Shown here piece after piece: positions 1 to 10,548 of a DNA stretch of 30,607 bases (position 1 is its first letter; each line of letters opens with the position of its first letter). A model generated the notes under the pieces. The model was not told the origin of the DNA, searched no databases, and saw nothing but the letters and a program-made list of their open reading frames with translations. Source of the DNA: Larix sibirica (Eukaryota; Streptophyta; Pinopsida; Pinales; Pinaceae); NCBI GenBank assembly GCA_004151065.3, contig NWUY0300109963.1, positions 1 to 30,607 on the forward strand, read 5' to 3'. A program made the position numbers and the translations under genes.

Positions 1-43
1 AAAATAAAAAAAGTCAATGACCGTTAAAAAGTCAAAAAAAAGG

Positions 44-147
44 TTTTGGCTCCTGACGATCGTCGTTATAGCGACGAAATCATATATGTCGCTATAGCGA
101 CATTATGGTGCTTACGTCGCTATAGAGACAATCGTTGGGGGCCAAAA
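44..147. repeat. Nested palindrome cluster flanked by an inverted repeat
   Basis: An imperfect 17-bp inverted repeat (44-60 and 131-147, beginning TTTTGGC on each strand) encloses three related 14-bp palindromes. These lie at 62-75 (GTCGTTATAGCGAC), 88-101 (GTCGCTATAGCGAC, a perfect palindrome) and 116-129 (GTCGCTATAGAGAC). A further 10-bp palindrome GACGATCGTC spans 55-64. Copy starts are 26 and 28 bp apart. Such arrays resemble terminal or subterminal regions of plant DNA transposons, but no transposase or partner end was found, so the family is left open. Confidence 0.7.
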
Positions 148-2179
148 CAATTTTTTCCAAATTTTTTATTTGTTTATCCACGGAAGTTTCGATTTTAACT
201 TATTCGTGGCAAACTTTCGTGGGACTTTTGAGCCATATGTAGTAGTGTGGGTTTCTGTTGGTGTTGGTGTTGTTAGTTTTTTGTTTAAGTCGGAATGGTT
301 TCGTGGCGTGGTTACAAATTTAGTTGCATTCCGTAGAGAAAATTGGCTTCCTACATATATTGGTTTCCCCTATTATATTAGGGTTGGCATCTCTGCAACC
401 GGCACAGGTTAGCTGGGTCGAGAACGAATCGTTGATAATGGCCACTGTATTAAATTGATTTGGAAAAAAATGAGCTCTAATACTGTTAGTTACATGTATT
501 ACTCTGTCTTAAGTCATGTTTGATTGGTTTGGATGTGCAATTTCGTTGGGATGTCTAATTTTTAGATAGGATTAGTTATTGCCCCCTTTTGTCTCTACCT
601 TGTCATCAATGGTGCGATTGTCCTTGAACATTTGATAGGCCTTCTTTATGTTTGGGATTCATCTTATGTGTTGCGCCCATAGAAATCATGAAAGTCATTT
701 CTTACATGCATCATGGGGTTGACTTCCATCTTTCCAACAAGCATAAAATCTAGTGGCGATTCTGTGGGTAGAAATAGTGAACATTTTATCCGGTCTTTCT
801 TTAGGGTTGGTCTTAAAGTGGCTATTGGTCTCTGCAATTTCCTGTTGTGGGATTGTTTGTGCAACATTGAATGTTTAGTTTGCTCTATGTATTTGAAGCT
901 TCTTCGTATAGCTGCTGCATTTTTTTGTATCATAGCATTTGTTTGTGTCATAGATATTTACTTGATTCTATTGATCCATGCCTTCGCAGAGGGTAGCCAT
1001 TGAATGTTGAGGCATTTGTATTGTAGCATGTGATTAGTGTTTTGGTGGGTTGAATTGCAGGAGGATTTACAATATTTTCAGCTATATAAATAGTGGCACC
1101 TTTTAGACTCCTTATAAGAACCCTCTCAGATTGGATAAATATGAGACATGTCTAGCTATAGCATGCCAAGTGCATTTTTTTTATAAAAAATAAACTAAAT
1201 TAGGATATTTCTTCGAGTTGTGTGGGTTTATTTGTTTTAGATTTATACTTGTTCCTATCCCTTCAATGGCAAACTATGCTTGAAGACAAAATTGTCATTG
1301 ATTATCTGAAGATTTTCAAGTTGACTACAAGCTCTCCCTGGGAAAATCTTAAAAAAAAGTGTGTCGATGAGAGAGGTTCCTTGTTTTTTAGTGGTGGCCA
1401 TGTGCTTGTTTCCCACTGTTTATTTATTTATTTTATGGATGTTCTCCATAATTATATGAATTGGTCCAGCCACATATAGTTGTGTTTGGATTTTTCATTC
1501 TGCACAATAAATCCCTTCCATGTTCCCAAATTCAAGTGTTGTGTTTATTGTGACTTTCTTTTGTGCTTATTTCTAAAATCAAAATCCTCTAAGGAAGTTG
1601 AAGAGGACTGGTTTGCAAGGAAAAATGGTCGTTCACACTTGAGTTGGCACTACACATATATTTCTAGATACGGTGAAAGGGCTTTTCTGTTTTTAGGGCT
1701 TATAATAAAGATTTCCAACTTAATTATATACATAAATAAATATCTAATGATATGCATACACAGGCATGTTAGCATTTTAACTTTAGGTCATTGTTGGTCA
1801 ACTCTTTCGTTGAATCTACATGAAACTATATAGGGCAGAGTATAATGGTTATGGCATGGCAATTGGGAGTCCATTTTGTCAATAACAAATTCTGCCACTA
1901 TCCAAGTGATGAGACCAAATATGTTGTCAAAGAGATTTATTTTTTTGCCTGTTGACAACATTGACAATATATTTGTTTTGTTTGCTTATGTGGTACCAGT
2001 GACATTATTCATGAATCGTTCGTTCTTTTTTGTTTTTTTCATTGATTTGTTCCTCCTTCAATGATGGTTGTTTCTAGTGGAGGCATATACTCTCCATTGC
2101 TAGAAGGTTGTCTGCGTTCTTTTGATTATGTTGTGTACAATGCTAGTTTACTTGTTACGTTTTTCTGGTGTCCATCTCC

Positions 2180-2225
2180 ATTGCAATTGTTGCGAAACAT
2201 AAACTTCATTGCAATTGTTGCGAAA
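2180..2225. repeat. 18-bp direct repeat, period 28
   Basis: The 18-mer ATTGCAATTGTTGCGAAA occurs at 2180-2197 and again at 2208-2225, separated by 10 bp. It looks like a local duplication with no evident function. Confidence 0.7.
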
Positions 2226-3128
2226 ATTGTTTATGTTTTAGGTTCAGATTTCCTTTAAAAAAATAAAAAAAATTCGCTTCTGCTCTATCTTCAGCAGTTG
2301 ATTTGCTTTGCATTTATAATTACCTGTTGTTGAGGCGAGTGGAGAAGATCGATCTTACACAGATCATAGTAAACTCAATTTGTATTGTGTTTTTTTTTAA
2401 CATTTTGATATAGTCTAATGGACCTGGTAAGATGTGCATCGAAGTGAATAGGACTCAACCTTATACATATAGTTGGGAAAACCAAAAAAACAAAAAGCAA
2501 ACCACATTCAACTTTCCCCGACAAAGGTGACCGCTTCATGGTCTCTGAAAAATAGATTGCTGCAGAGGCATGGTTGCATCTGTTATTTGTGTTCCATGTT
2601 CCTCCATGCTATCTATTTACCGAAGCTGAAAATTGACCTGCATTGTTTTTCTTCCTCCTGATTTGTTTTTATTTGCATCTTATTTCAATCCATCTGCGAG
2701 ATATGCTTCCTTTTGCTAGCTTTCCATTCTTGTCTGTGGTTCCATTGTTGCTATGTTGCAACCAGCATTGTCCTGTTCATGTTAATAGACAGGGAAAAGG
2801 TTCATGTTTGAAATCAAAGTGATTGAGTCAATTACATGATACTTTTTCTTTTGTTTTTTTCCATTGTTCAACTATGCAATTTGTTAATTAAAAATGTTTT
2901 CCTAGCATCTAATCAGCTTCATTGCCCTTGATCTAGTCATGGACTAAAAAGTCTATATTTACTTGATGCTCCTCTGTCATGACTTTGTAAATATCTATTA
3001 CCCGGTTTTGCTTTTTTTAGTTTCTTGACATGCTACATTTGTTCAGTGTTGTTTTGTTGTTTTGTTTCCTTTGCTTTATGCATTGTATTTGTATTTGTAA
3101 TCATTAATATATTAATCATGTTTCTTTA

Positions 3129-3220
3129 TAGTTTTATGTTTCAGAAATATACCTTTGACTTTCACTTTTATAGTTTTATGTTTCAGAAATATACCTTTGA
3201 CTTTCACTTTTATAAAAGTG
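3129..3220. repeat. 42-bp tandem duplication ending in a 16-bp palindrome
   Basis: Two essentially identical 42-bp units lie at 3129-3170 and 3171-3212. The second unit runs into a perfect 16-bp palindrome CACTTTTATAAAAGTG at 3205-3220. The period is a multiple of three, so the small open frame across it repeats 14 codons, but no known domain is visible. The identity of the copies suggests a recent event. Confidence 0.85.
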
Positions 3221-4724
3221 AAGGTGCATTGTGAATATGTCCATGGTTAACTACCTTAAACTAGTTTTCGGTAATGAAAGATATGGGGTCTTTAGTTTTT
3301 CCAACATAGGGGTGGAAGGTTGAAGATCAATATTTTGATGGATTTTTTTATGTTTGAAACAGAAGTATTTTGCTGTGCAAATTGATACTTTGCTTGTTTC
3401 AAAACAGGTTACTTTGTCAATTAAATTTCTCCTTTGTTTCCACCCCTTTAAAACTATTCCTTTGGCCTGTAATACAAGCATAATGAAAACAGAAAAACTT
3501 TTCCTCCGTGCCTTCTTTGAAGTTGTTAAGCATATTTAGATTTGCAAAACTAGGTTCTCCTTTTTCGTGTAAGAAAACTAGTGTTGTATCTGTGTCTTCC
3601 TGCGAAAAAGGCCTTACAGAAAAACATTAAAAAAAAGTTAACACATTTCAAACTATAGTGCGGTGTTTGAAATTGCATATCTTGTCACATATTCCTACTG
3701 TTGCTAAATCAGATTGTAGATGTCGATCCATCCAAAAATATTTTGGCTTTCAGTCATTCAAAATCTGCATTATGTTATTGTCCATTCTCTTCTACAAAGG
3801 GCTGTTAAAATTTTGTTTCACATGCTTGGTGTCATGCTTAGATATAAGGGGCTTCTTCTCTGAAAAAATAAAAAAGAGGTTCCAGCGACAAAGGTGTTCG
3901 TCAATAATGTTGTGTATTCAGGTTGTGTCAATGTCCTTTTTATTTTTCTACATAGACAACGTACAATAAATCTTCCTCCTCGATGATGCATATGACTTTT
4001 TGTTATGTATCTTGGTTTTTTATACTTCATAACTATTTTGCCCAAGAAAAAACAAGCATCTATGATTCTATGGATATTTTCTTCCGTAATCAGCTTCAAT
4101 AAAAGAAATTCAATATATGGATACTTGTTTAGCGATTTTGCCCTGGTCAATTGCTTTGCATTCGCTATCCATTGAATTGCTAAAATTGCCCTCCTTTTGC
4201 TTCTTGAATTCCTAACCTTCTATTGTTGTCACAAGTTAAATTGTTCAAGAAAATGCCTCCCTGGTCGAGAAAAATGTGGTTTCAAATATATGCCCGGATG
4301 GCTTTATATACATTCAAAGCCAAATGATTTTATTAGTTGCTTTGCGCTCCCCCTGATTTCTCCGTCAAAAGTATCTACCTATCTCTGATTGCTTTGTTAG
4401 AACTTTTTTATGCTTGAAATGTCTGTTCTGCAAGAAGCTCTTGCCTTGGATAAAAAGACTGTGGACTCCCTCTGATAGTTGGTTGCTTGATCATGGATTG
4501 GATTCTTTACTTCAATGTATCAAGTCTGAACCTTCACTTTCATATCTTCAATGTCTTGTTTGAAGTTTTTTTCTTGTTTCTCGTTGTCATGTTTTAAATA
4601 GCACAAATATCTTTTTCTTCATGCAAAGAAATAATAGTAATGAGGACAAGGTTAGGTTTTAAAAGCCTTGCTCACATTCAAGATCAAGAGTTTACATTGA
4701 CAATTGCCTATGCAGAAAATATGT

Positions 4725-4928
4725 ACCAAAATGAAAACAGGAAACACTTTTCTTTACCATCCCTTCATTGTTTGTATGTTCATCCACTGCATTTGTTTTC
4801 AGTATCATGTATCGATTTCCCATATCACCAAAATGAAAACAGAAAACACTTGTCTTTACCATCCCTTAATTGTTTGTATGTTCATCCACTGCATTTGTTT
4901 TCAGTATCATGTATCGATTTCTCATATC
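4725..4928. repeat. 102-bp tandem duplication
   Basis: Two head-to-tail copies occupy 4725-4826 and 4827-4928, with only about four mismatches by eye. The unit includes the words ATGTTCATCCACTGCATTTG and AGTATCATGTATCGATTTC. The period is 34 codons, so open frames through it carry a repeated peptide, but the peptide is not recognisable and coding is doubtful. Confidence 0.85.
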
Positions 4929-5313
4929 AAATTCAAGTTTCAATAAATACAATGTTTCAATTTCATATCTTACATACAAAAAAGAAAACAATTGTGTGGT
5001 CCAAGACATAGGCCTTTGCCCCTTGCCCTTTGTCCTTTTGACAGCTTGCTTTTTTTTAACCTTGACCTCTTTTCCCTTCATTGTATAGCCTCCATGGCTA
5101 ATGATTAAATGAATTGGTTCTAACTTCATTATCAAATCAACCTAAACCATGTCTAAATATCTTTTTTATTTTTATTTGTTTACCATAATATTTGTTTTCC
5201 CTCCCCTTCTCCTTTGTCCTTTGCTTTCGCAACATGGGGATGTTTGGTTGTCTCAGATATTGCAAATGTCATCTAAAATTCTATTTTCTTGTATGTTTGT
5301 ATTTTTATTGCAG

Positions 5314-5970
5314 GTGTGTCCTTTATTTTGTTCCATGATCAAACACCAACTTCTGGGCACTTTGAAACTTTGCTTTTTTATAGATCTTTTGAACCCGCCC
5401 TTGACTTTTCTCGTCGTTCATCGAATAACATTTTCAATATCTCTCGCCAAGATATAATTGTTGAAAACCATCCTCTTCGACGAATGGGTTTGCAGCAGGG
5501 CTTTGATATGTTTCACTCATTTGAAAGTCTTTGTCGTGATTCATTGTTTGAATCAGTTTCACGTTTGACAAAAACCTTTGACAGCTCCAGCCTAAGAAAA
5601 ACAATTGCACAAACTTTCTGCAATTGCATGGCATCCAATGATCCTAGAGCATTGAAATGTGTTAACACATATCTAGATAAAGACACTTTGCAACGAGAAC
5701 AACTTATTTGCAATTGGGAGACTTTTATTGTTAATTTGGCAGAGCCTTTCTCAATTGGGCATATAGTTGATTGTCAATTTGCTTTGCAATGGTTGTGCGA
5801 GATCTTGGAAATTAACATCTTCATCTTGAGCGTGCAATTGCACAACTTCGAAGAATAGTTTTATTCCACAAACATTTCGAGCACAACTATATATCTTTTG
5901 CGTGAAGAAATGAGCACATGTCATTTGCATTTCTATCCACTTATCGAAATAGGCCTTTGAACAATGTCCC
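5314..5970 (+). pseudogene. OTU-like cysteine protease domain of the transposon
   Basis: An open frame runs to a TAG at 5856-5858, and similarity appears to continue past it to about 5,970. The OTU signature is seen as a D-x-L-F-E-S-V-S block at 5538-5561, an LRKTI helix soon after, and then a W-E-T-F segment followed by GHIVDCQFALQWLCEIL, which matches the family pattern of a Gly-His/Glu turn leading into the helix before the last strand. OTU domains are deubiquitinase-type cysteine proteases; Helentron proteins carry one of unproven role. At the expected nucleophile position, just before Leu-Phe, this copy has Ser (TCA, 5541-5543), so it may be inactive or the local alignment may be off. 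A pyrimidine-rich tract ending in CAG at 5311-5313 suggests a 3' splice site, so the start is taken as an internal exon start and no ATG is proposed. Confidence 0.6.
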
Positions 5971-6170
5971 ATGTTCCGTCCATGAAAGATGAAAGAGACA
6001 AACAACAACCAGTCCCAATTTCTTGTTGAAGTTTCCATGGAGACAAAAAATATCCATCAATGTAATGACCTTTCACAAAAAAACATCCATAAGAAAACAA
6101 CCAACTTCTAACAAAAGAAAAACGCTCAAAATTGAAAAGGAAAAGAATTTCTACAAACTTGCACACAACA

Positions 6171-7242
6171 ACTATGAATGGAACGTGTCCAAATGAACAC
6201 CTCAATATGCATGAAGAATTTGTCACTGGAACAATCAAAAACCTGCGCCTAGTGAAAAGGGCCATTCGTTTTGAAGTGTTTCAAGTTTAAAAAAAACAAA
6301 AGGAAAATGAAAAAGCTAGGCAATCAACTATGCAATATTATAGAACTATTCAAGATACACCTATACATGCATGTTGTGTTTGCAAGCACCTTCAGTTTAA
6401 AAAAGATATTCGTCCCATAAACGAAAACACTTTCTACGCACTAAAAAACTGGCCATGGAATGATATGCCTTCTTGTATTGCATTGGGAAACTTTATCTGT
6501 AGATATTGCAAAAAATATATTTCAACTGCAGAGACACCAACCTTTGCAACACCACTTAACATTCGTCGGAACATAATTTTCCTTGCCTTATGTGGATCTA
6601 TTGACACCTTTGAAAGAGCGTCTGGTATCTCCAAGAATTGCTTTTGCTCAAATCCGCCAGCTAGGCTATGAAAGAGCTCAGCTAGGCTTGACAGGGACAG
6701 TCATCAATGTACCTACATCATTGGAAAAGGTTCAGAAGGCACTGCCTAGAGACGTTGCAGAAGAAATGGCAATTGCAGTAATGATAAAACGAAACTTGGA
6801 GTACAAAAATGCTTATGTCTCCGGAAATGTTCGACCACACATTGTCATGTGTCTTTGAACACTCTTTGTGATCAGGAGCTTTCCAAAATGGAAAATGTTC
6901 ATGTCATTGCAGATTGGGAAGCAAAGTTCCATGAAGTCACAAATCAAGAGTCAAATGAAATTTCACATCTTGGATCGGCTAATGAGGATGGCACTCGTCC
7001 AGACTTTCAAGAGACCAATGAAAACATTAATGAAATAGAAATGGAACCGGTTACAGAGACATTGGTCCTTGGATATGGAGAAACACGTCTCCTTGACGAT
7101 TTGGCAAACAGGATTATCGAAATTGCGCCTTCTGAAAAACTATAGACCTTTGGGCATTTGCCAAGACAAGTTTTCTGAGGAGTTGAATTTCCCCACACTT
7201 TTCTTTGGCTGTAGTCGATTCAGTGACATTTACGAATGATAT
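6171..7242 (+). pseudogene. Helitron-like N-terminal region with paired cysteines (DUF6570-like)
   Basis: The segment starting near 6330 has a C-x2-C pair (CCVC) and about 50 residues later a second pair (CRYC), a likely zinc-binding region. Near 6590 the frame shifts by one and the conserved Helitron segment appears: LTPLKERLVSPRIAFAQIR, then TGTVINVPTSLEKVQKALPR, then RPHIVM. Near 6850 the frame shifts back (an apparent 2-nt insertion), giving SLNTLCDQELSK. At 7143-7145 a TAG overlaps the start of the next block, RPLGICQDKFSEELNFPTLF, which lies in another frame and stops at 7240. This order is that of proteins of plant and animal Helitrons (DUF6570 followed by the Helitron-like N region). 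The segment is decayed; its molecular role is not known. Confidence 0.75.
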
Positions 7243-7701
7243 TGATATCAACAAATGACACAATGGGAGATACAACATGAAAGCATGGACTTTGAAGCAC
7301 ATTCAACAAATTTATTTTTCAAAATAGTTAAAGTATTGATAGGTAAATTTTCTAGTACTGCTTGGATATCAATTCACATAGGTGAATTGAAGGGGAGAAA
7401 ATTGAAAGCAAAAGACATTAAATCACAGGCCAATCTTCGTAAAATTATGAAATCGCCAATTGCTTTTAGGACATTCAAAGCTATTCAAACCTCTCCTGAC
7501 TATTTCGACGCCATGGAAAATATATATTTTCTCAATGATTTGATAGCTAGGGCCACCAACTTTTTTTGTTAGCTTTATAACCGCTGGACATCTTTGGAAA
7601 CCTTTATGCGATGCTTTGCAAGAAGTTGACAAAAGAACCTTGATATGTCTTCTTCACTTCTACTTGAAAATGATATTGACACTTAAATAAGAAAGCACCC
7701 A
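7243..7701 (+). pseudogene. Helitron-like N domain, segment before Rep
   Basis: From 7255 the frame reads a W-E-I-Q-H block, then NLFFKIVKVLIG, LRKIMKSP and FRTFKAIQTSPDYFDAMENI, matching the part of Helitron proteins that precedes the Rep motifs (family: short conserved block ending in a PxYF motif). The frame closes at a TAG (7570-7572), but reading continues in a neighbouring frame as TFFVSFITAGHLWKPL, the usual next family block, so a one-base change in the T-run at about 7,561-7,567 is the likely break. Further stops lie near 7,650 and 7,685. Two in-frame stops at about 7,238 and 7,244 separate it from the previous block. Confidence 0.75.
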
Positions 7702-8467
7702 GTGCTTTGCAGTCACTACTATAGGCATAAAATGAATGCATTCAAGTGCTTGATCTTGAAAAATAATCTTATCTTTGGCAAGGTGGATGACTACTTTTTC
7801 ACAACTGAATTTCAACAAAGAGGAAATGAACATGAACATGGACATGGCCTTCTTTGGATTGTTAGTGCTCTAATCTATGGAAAGAACACCAATGACAAAA
7901 TAACATATTTTGTCGATCGACATATTTCCACAGACTCATCGTTGCTTGGCAAATTATTTTGTAAAGGTTCAAACTCATCGACACACAAGAACATGTAAAA
8001 AACACAAACATTCTAAATGCATGTTTCGATTCCCAATATTCCCTATTGACACAACAATGATTTTGGAACCTCTTAAGAATAGTTTAGACATCTTAATTGA
8101 AAAAACAAAATTGCTTTTGATATTTCTCGAATCTAAAGAATATCCAAACAGCGTGTATCTTGATTCATTTATCCAAGAATTGAATTTGAATAGATCTAAA
8201 TATATCATTTTATTGCGTTGTTCTATTGATCATCCCACATTGTTGTTGAAAAGGGACCCTTCATATATTTGGATAAATCCATTTGCAAAAAAAATCCTTG
8301 AACTTTGGCAAGCAAATAGTGATGCTCAATTCATTTTAGATGCTTATGCTACAACAACATACGTAAGCTCATACATAACAAAATTGGATAGGCCTATGAC
8401 AATGGCTTTGAAAAAAATTAAGGAAGAATGTCTTTCAAACAATTGTGGCCAGCTTGAAACAATATGA
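7702..8467 (+). pseudogene. Rep (HUH/Y2) rolling-circle nuclease domain
   Basis: This is the catalytic nuclease of Helitron-type elements, which nicks and rejoins single DNA strands. The HUH metal-binding motif reads H-E-H at 7831-7839 inside a block beginning EFQQRG, and is followed by G-H-G-L-L-W. After a frameshift between about 7,925 and 7,990, the block QTHRHTRTCKKHKHSKCMF contains Cys and His spaced as in the family, then WINPFAKKILELWQAN, then the tyrosine motif Y-V-S-S-Y-I-T-K with tyrosines at 8360-8362 and 8372-8374. All three Rep motifs can thus be seen, though in two frames. The extra Gly-His after the HUH motif is odd. The frame ends at TGA 8465-8467, and similarity continues in the same frame past it. 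Confidence 0.85.
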
Positions 8468-9239
8468 AAGCTTGGCAACACACTTTTGAATATGTAGCAA
8501 ATGTCCATTAGACAAGCAGCCCAGATTTTGCTTTCCCTTCCTATGCACTCATCTTCAAGAAGAACAATTTTCATCAACACTGCTCCAGATGAGAAAAGAA
8601 CGGTTGTTCTAAAGAAACCATCTCTCCTAGCAAAAGAGCCTGATGATTTTGAAGACATCATTTCTCACTCTATTATTGATAGATACATTGACCGTTCACA
8701 TGAGCTTGAAAATATTTCATTGGCTAAATATGCATCTTCCTAATATGTCTCATCCATGAAAAAACAATCAAACGATATAGACCATGTATCATTCGGTATA
8801 TTCGTTACAATCATGAAAAAGTTCCTGAAAACTTTTCAAGAGAGCAAATCTTGCTTTTTGTCCCATTTAGAAAGCTTTCCAACTTGTTGGAACATTCTTT
8901 ACAAACATGGTCTGAATCATATGAGACTTACAAACATCAGATAACCATTTTTGAACAACAGTTTGCTGCTTCCCCTACAAAAAAATGGGGTGACATTGAC
9001 ATTGCAAACAAGAAAGTTGAATCGCATCTCCAATCAACAATAGACACCACCAACAAAATTCAGACCATTCCTTTTGAGGAATATGACATACACAATTATA
9101 TTCTTAAAAAAAGAAAAGGTCAAGTGCCAACATCCACGAAAACTTCTACCTTCTCCAAAAAACCATTTATACCTAGTACAAATGAGTATTTTTCATCAAG
9201 AAAGAATCTGAATGTCGAGCAACAATCTATTGTTAAAGA
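8468..9239 (+). pseudogene. Linker between Rep and helicase domains
   Basis: The same frame continues after two stops (8465-8467 and about 8495) as QAAQILLSLPMHSSSRRTIF, which matches the family block near the Rep-helicase junction, followed by FINTAPDEKR. A stop at 8741-8743 and a frame change lead to RPCIIRYIRYNHEKVPENFS and EQILLFVPFRKL, also a standard Helitron block with its RYxRY core. Downstream, WGDIDIANKKVES and a basic Lys/Thr/Ser-rich stretch lead to NLNVEQQSIVKEI (about 9,205-9,243), the lead-in to the PIF1 helicase. No catalytic residues lie here. Confidence 0.75.
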
Positions 9240-10520
9240 AATTATAACAAGGAAAAAAACAACCCTTCAACACCCTTGCATGTGTTTCTAACAGGAAGCG
9301 CTAGCATGGGAAAACTCATACTACAAAAATCCTTTTTGATGTGCTTGTGCTTTTCTATGACAAATAACTTGGTAGCAACCCGCTAAAAAAAAAGGGTCTC
9401 ATTGTTGCATTCACTGAGAAAGCATCATAGCTTACTAATGGCATTACAGTACACTATGCCATTAAACTTCCATTGGGTTCCACAACATTGATTCCATTAA
9501 ATTCAAACATGCTAGATCTCCTAAGCAAAGACTATGAACAACTACGAGTTTTATTAATCAATGAGGTTTCTCTAATAAGCTCTAGAATGCTCTATAACAT
9601 TGACAAACGACTATGGGAAATCATGCACACACCAACAAAACCATTTGGAGGTATTGACGTTATTTTATGTGGCGATCTATGTCAAGCAAGGCCTGTCCAT
9701 GATTCTTGGATTTTTGAATTCCGAAGGTTCCATCAACAAACATTTCCTTACAACTTTTGGACAGACTCTGTGAAATACTACGAACTAAAAACCGTTGTTA
9801 GGAAAACAAATGAAACCTTTATATCGATACTAAACATAATAAGAATAGGGAAACAAACATTTGACGATATTCAATACTTAAATGAACATTGCCATAGACA
9901 ACCACCACTTGATCCGCCATTCCCCTTTTTTATTATTGCAACAAAGATGTGGAACAACACAATTCTAAAATGTTGTCCCTTCTAAGTACAGAAGCATTTA
10001 CTTTTGTAGTTGTCGATACAAAAATCGAGCAAGTTGAAAACTTTTATGATGGCCATAGGAAAAACTAGTTGCCCTCTACAATTACTTTGAAAAAAACATG
10101 CTAGTCAAAATAATTGGCGAAAACTACTCAATCAAAGATGGGCTTGTCAAGGGTGCTCGAGGAGTCTTCAAACACTATTCTGAAGTTGACCTAGATATTC
10201 TGTGGATTGAATTTCCAAACCCCAAAATTGGTTCCATTGCAAGGTCTTCTATGAAACATCTTTTCACTGGATCTATCATGTGCAACTGGACATCTATAAA
10301 AAGAATAACAACATAAATTTCTCTTGGGAAAAAAAGAAATTTCATCCGGACACAGTTTCCAGTTCAATTGGCATGTGCTCTAACAATTCACAAAGCACAG
10401 GGCTTAACATTAGAAGAATTGGCATTTGATCCTAGAGGGGTCACAAAACATGGTCTTGTTTATACTGCATTATCTCGTGTAAAGACCATTGAATGTCTAT
10501 ACCTTGTAAACAAGTTATAA
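9205..10520 (+). pseudogene. PIF1-type DNA helicase domain
   Basis: PIF1 helicases are 5'-3' DNA helicases; in Helitrons this domain unwinds the strand being moved. Motifs appear in order. The Q-motif-like NLNVEQQ lies at about 9,205. Walker A is G-S-A-S-M-G-K at 9294-9314, in another frame and followed by Leu instead of Ser/Thr. The block LIVAFTEKAS follows, then a TAG. The Walker B region LLINEVSLIS has AAT (Asn) at 9560-9562 where Asp is usual. GDLCQARPV starts at 9671 and LKTVVRKTNE follows. Later come MLVKIIGENYSIKDGLVKGA, ALTIHKAQGLTL (about 10,377-10,412) and VYTALSRVKTIECLYLVN, ending in TAA at 10518-10520. Breaks include frameshifts near 9,270, 9,390, 9,950 and 10,070 and a stop at 10314-10316. 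Confidence 0.85.
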
Positions 10521-10548
10521 CAAAAAAAACTTATCGATTTCCTCAAAA

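Larger units (their letters stand above)
148..5313. other. Gene-free T-rich stretch
   Basis: No open frame here resembles a known protein; the short frames present are what T-rich sequence yields by chance. The plus strand is rich in T and poor in long A-rich coding-like runs, in contrast to 5,314-11,316. It could be an intron or 5' leader of the downstream transposon, or intergenic DNA. It contains the local duplications listed separately at 2,180, 3,129 and 4,725. Confidence 0.6.

Noticed and set aside
664-1003. Overlapping open frames of about 95 codons on both strands
   Set aside because: No domain, mutually overlapping, and in T-rich DNA; consistent with chance.
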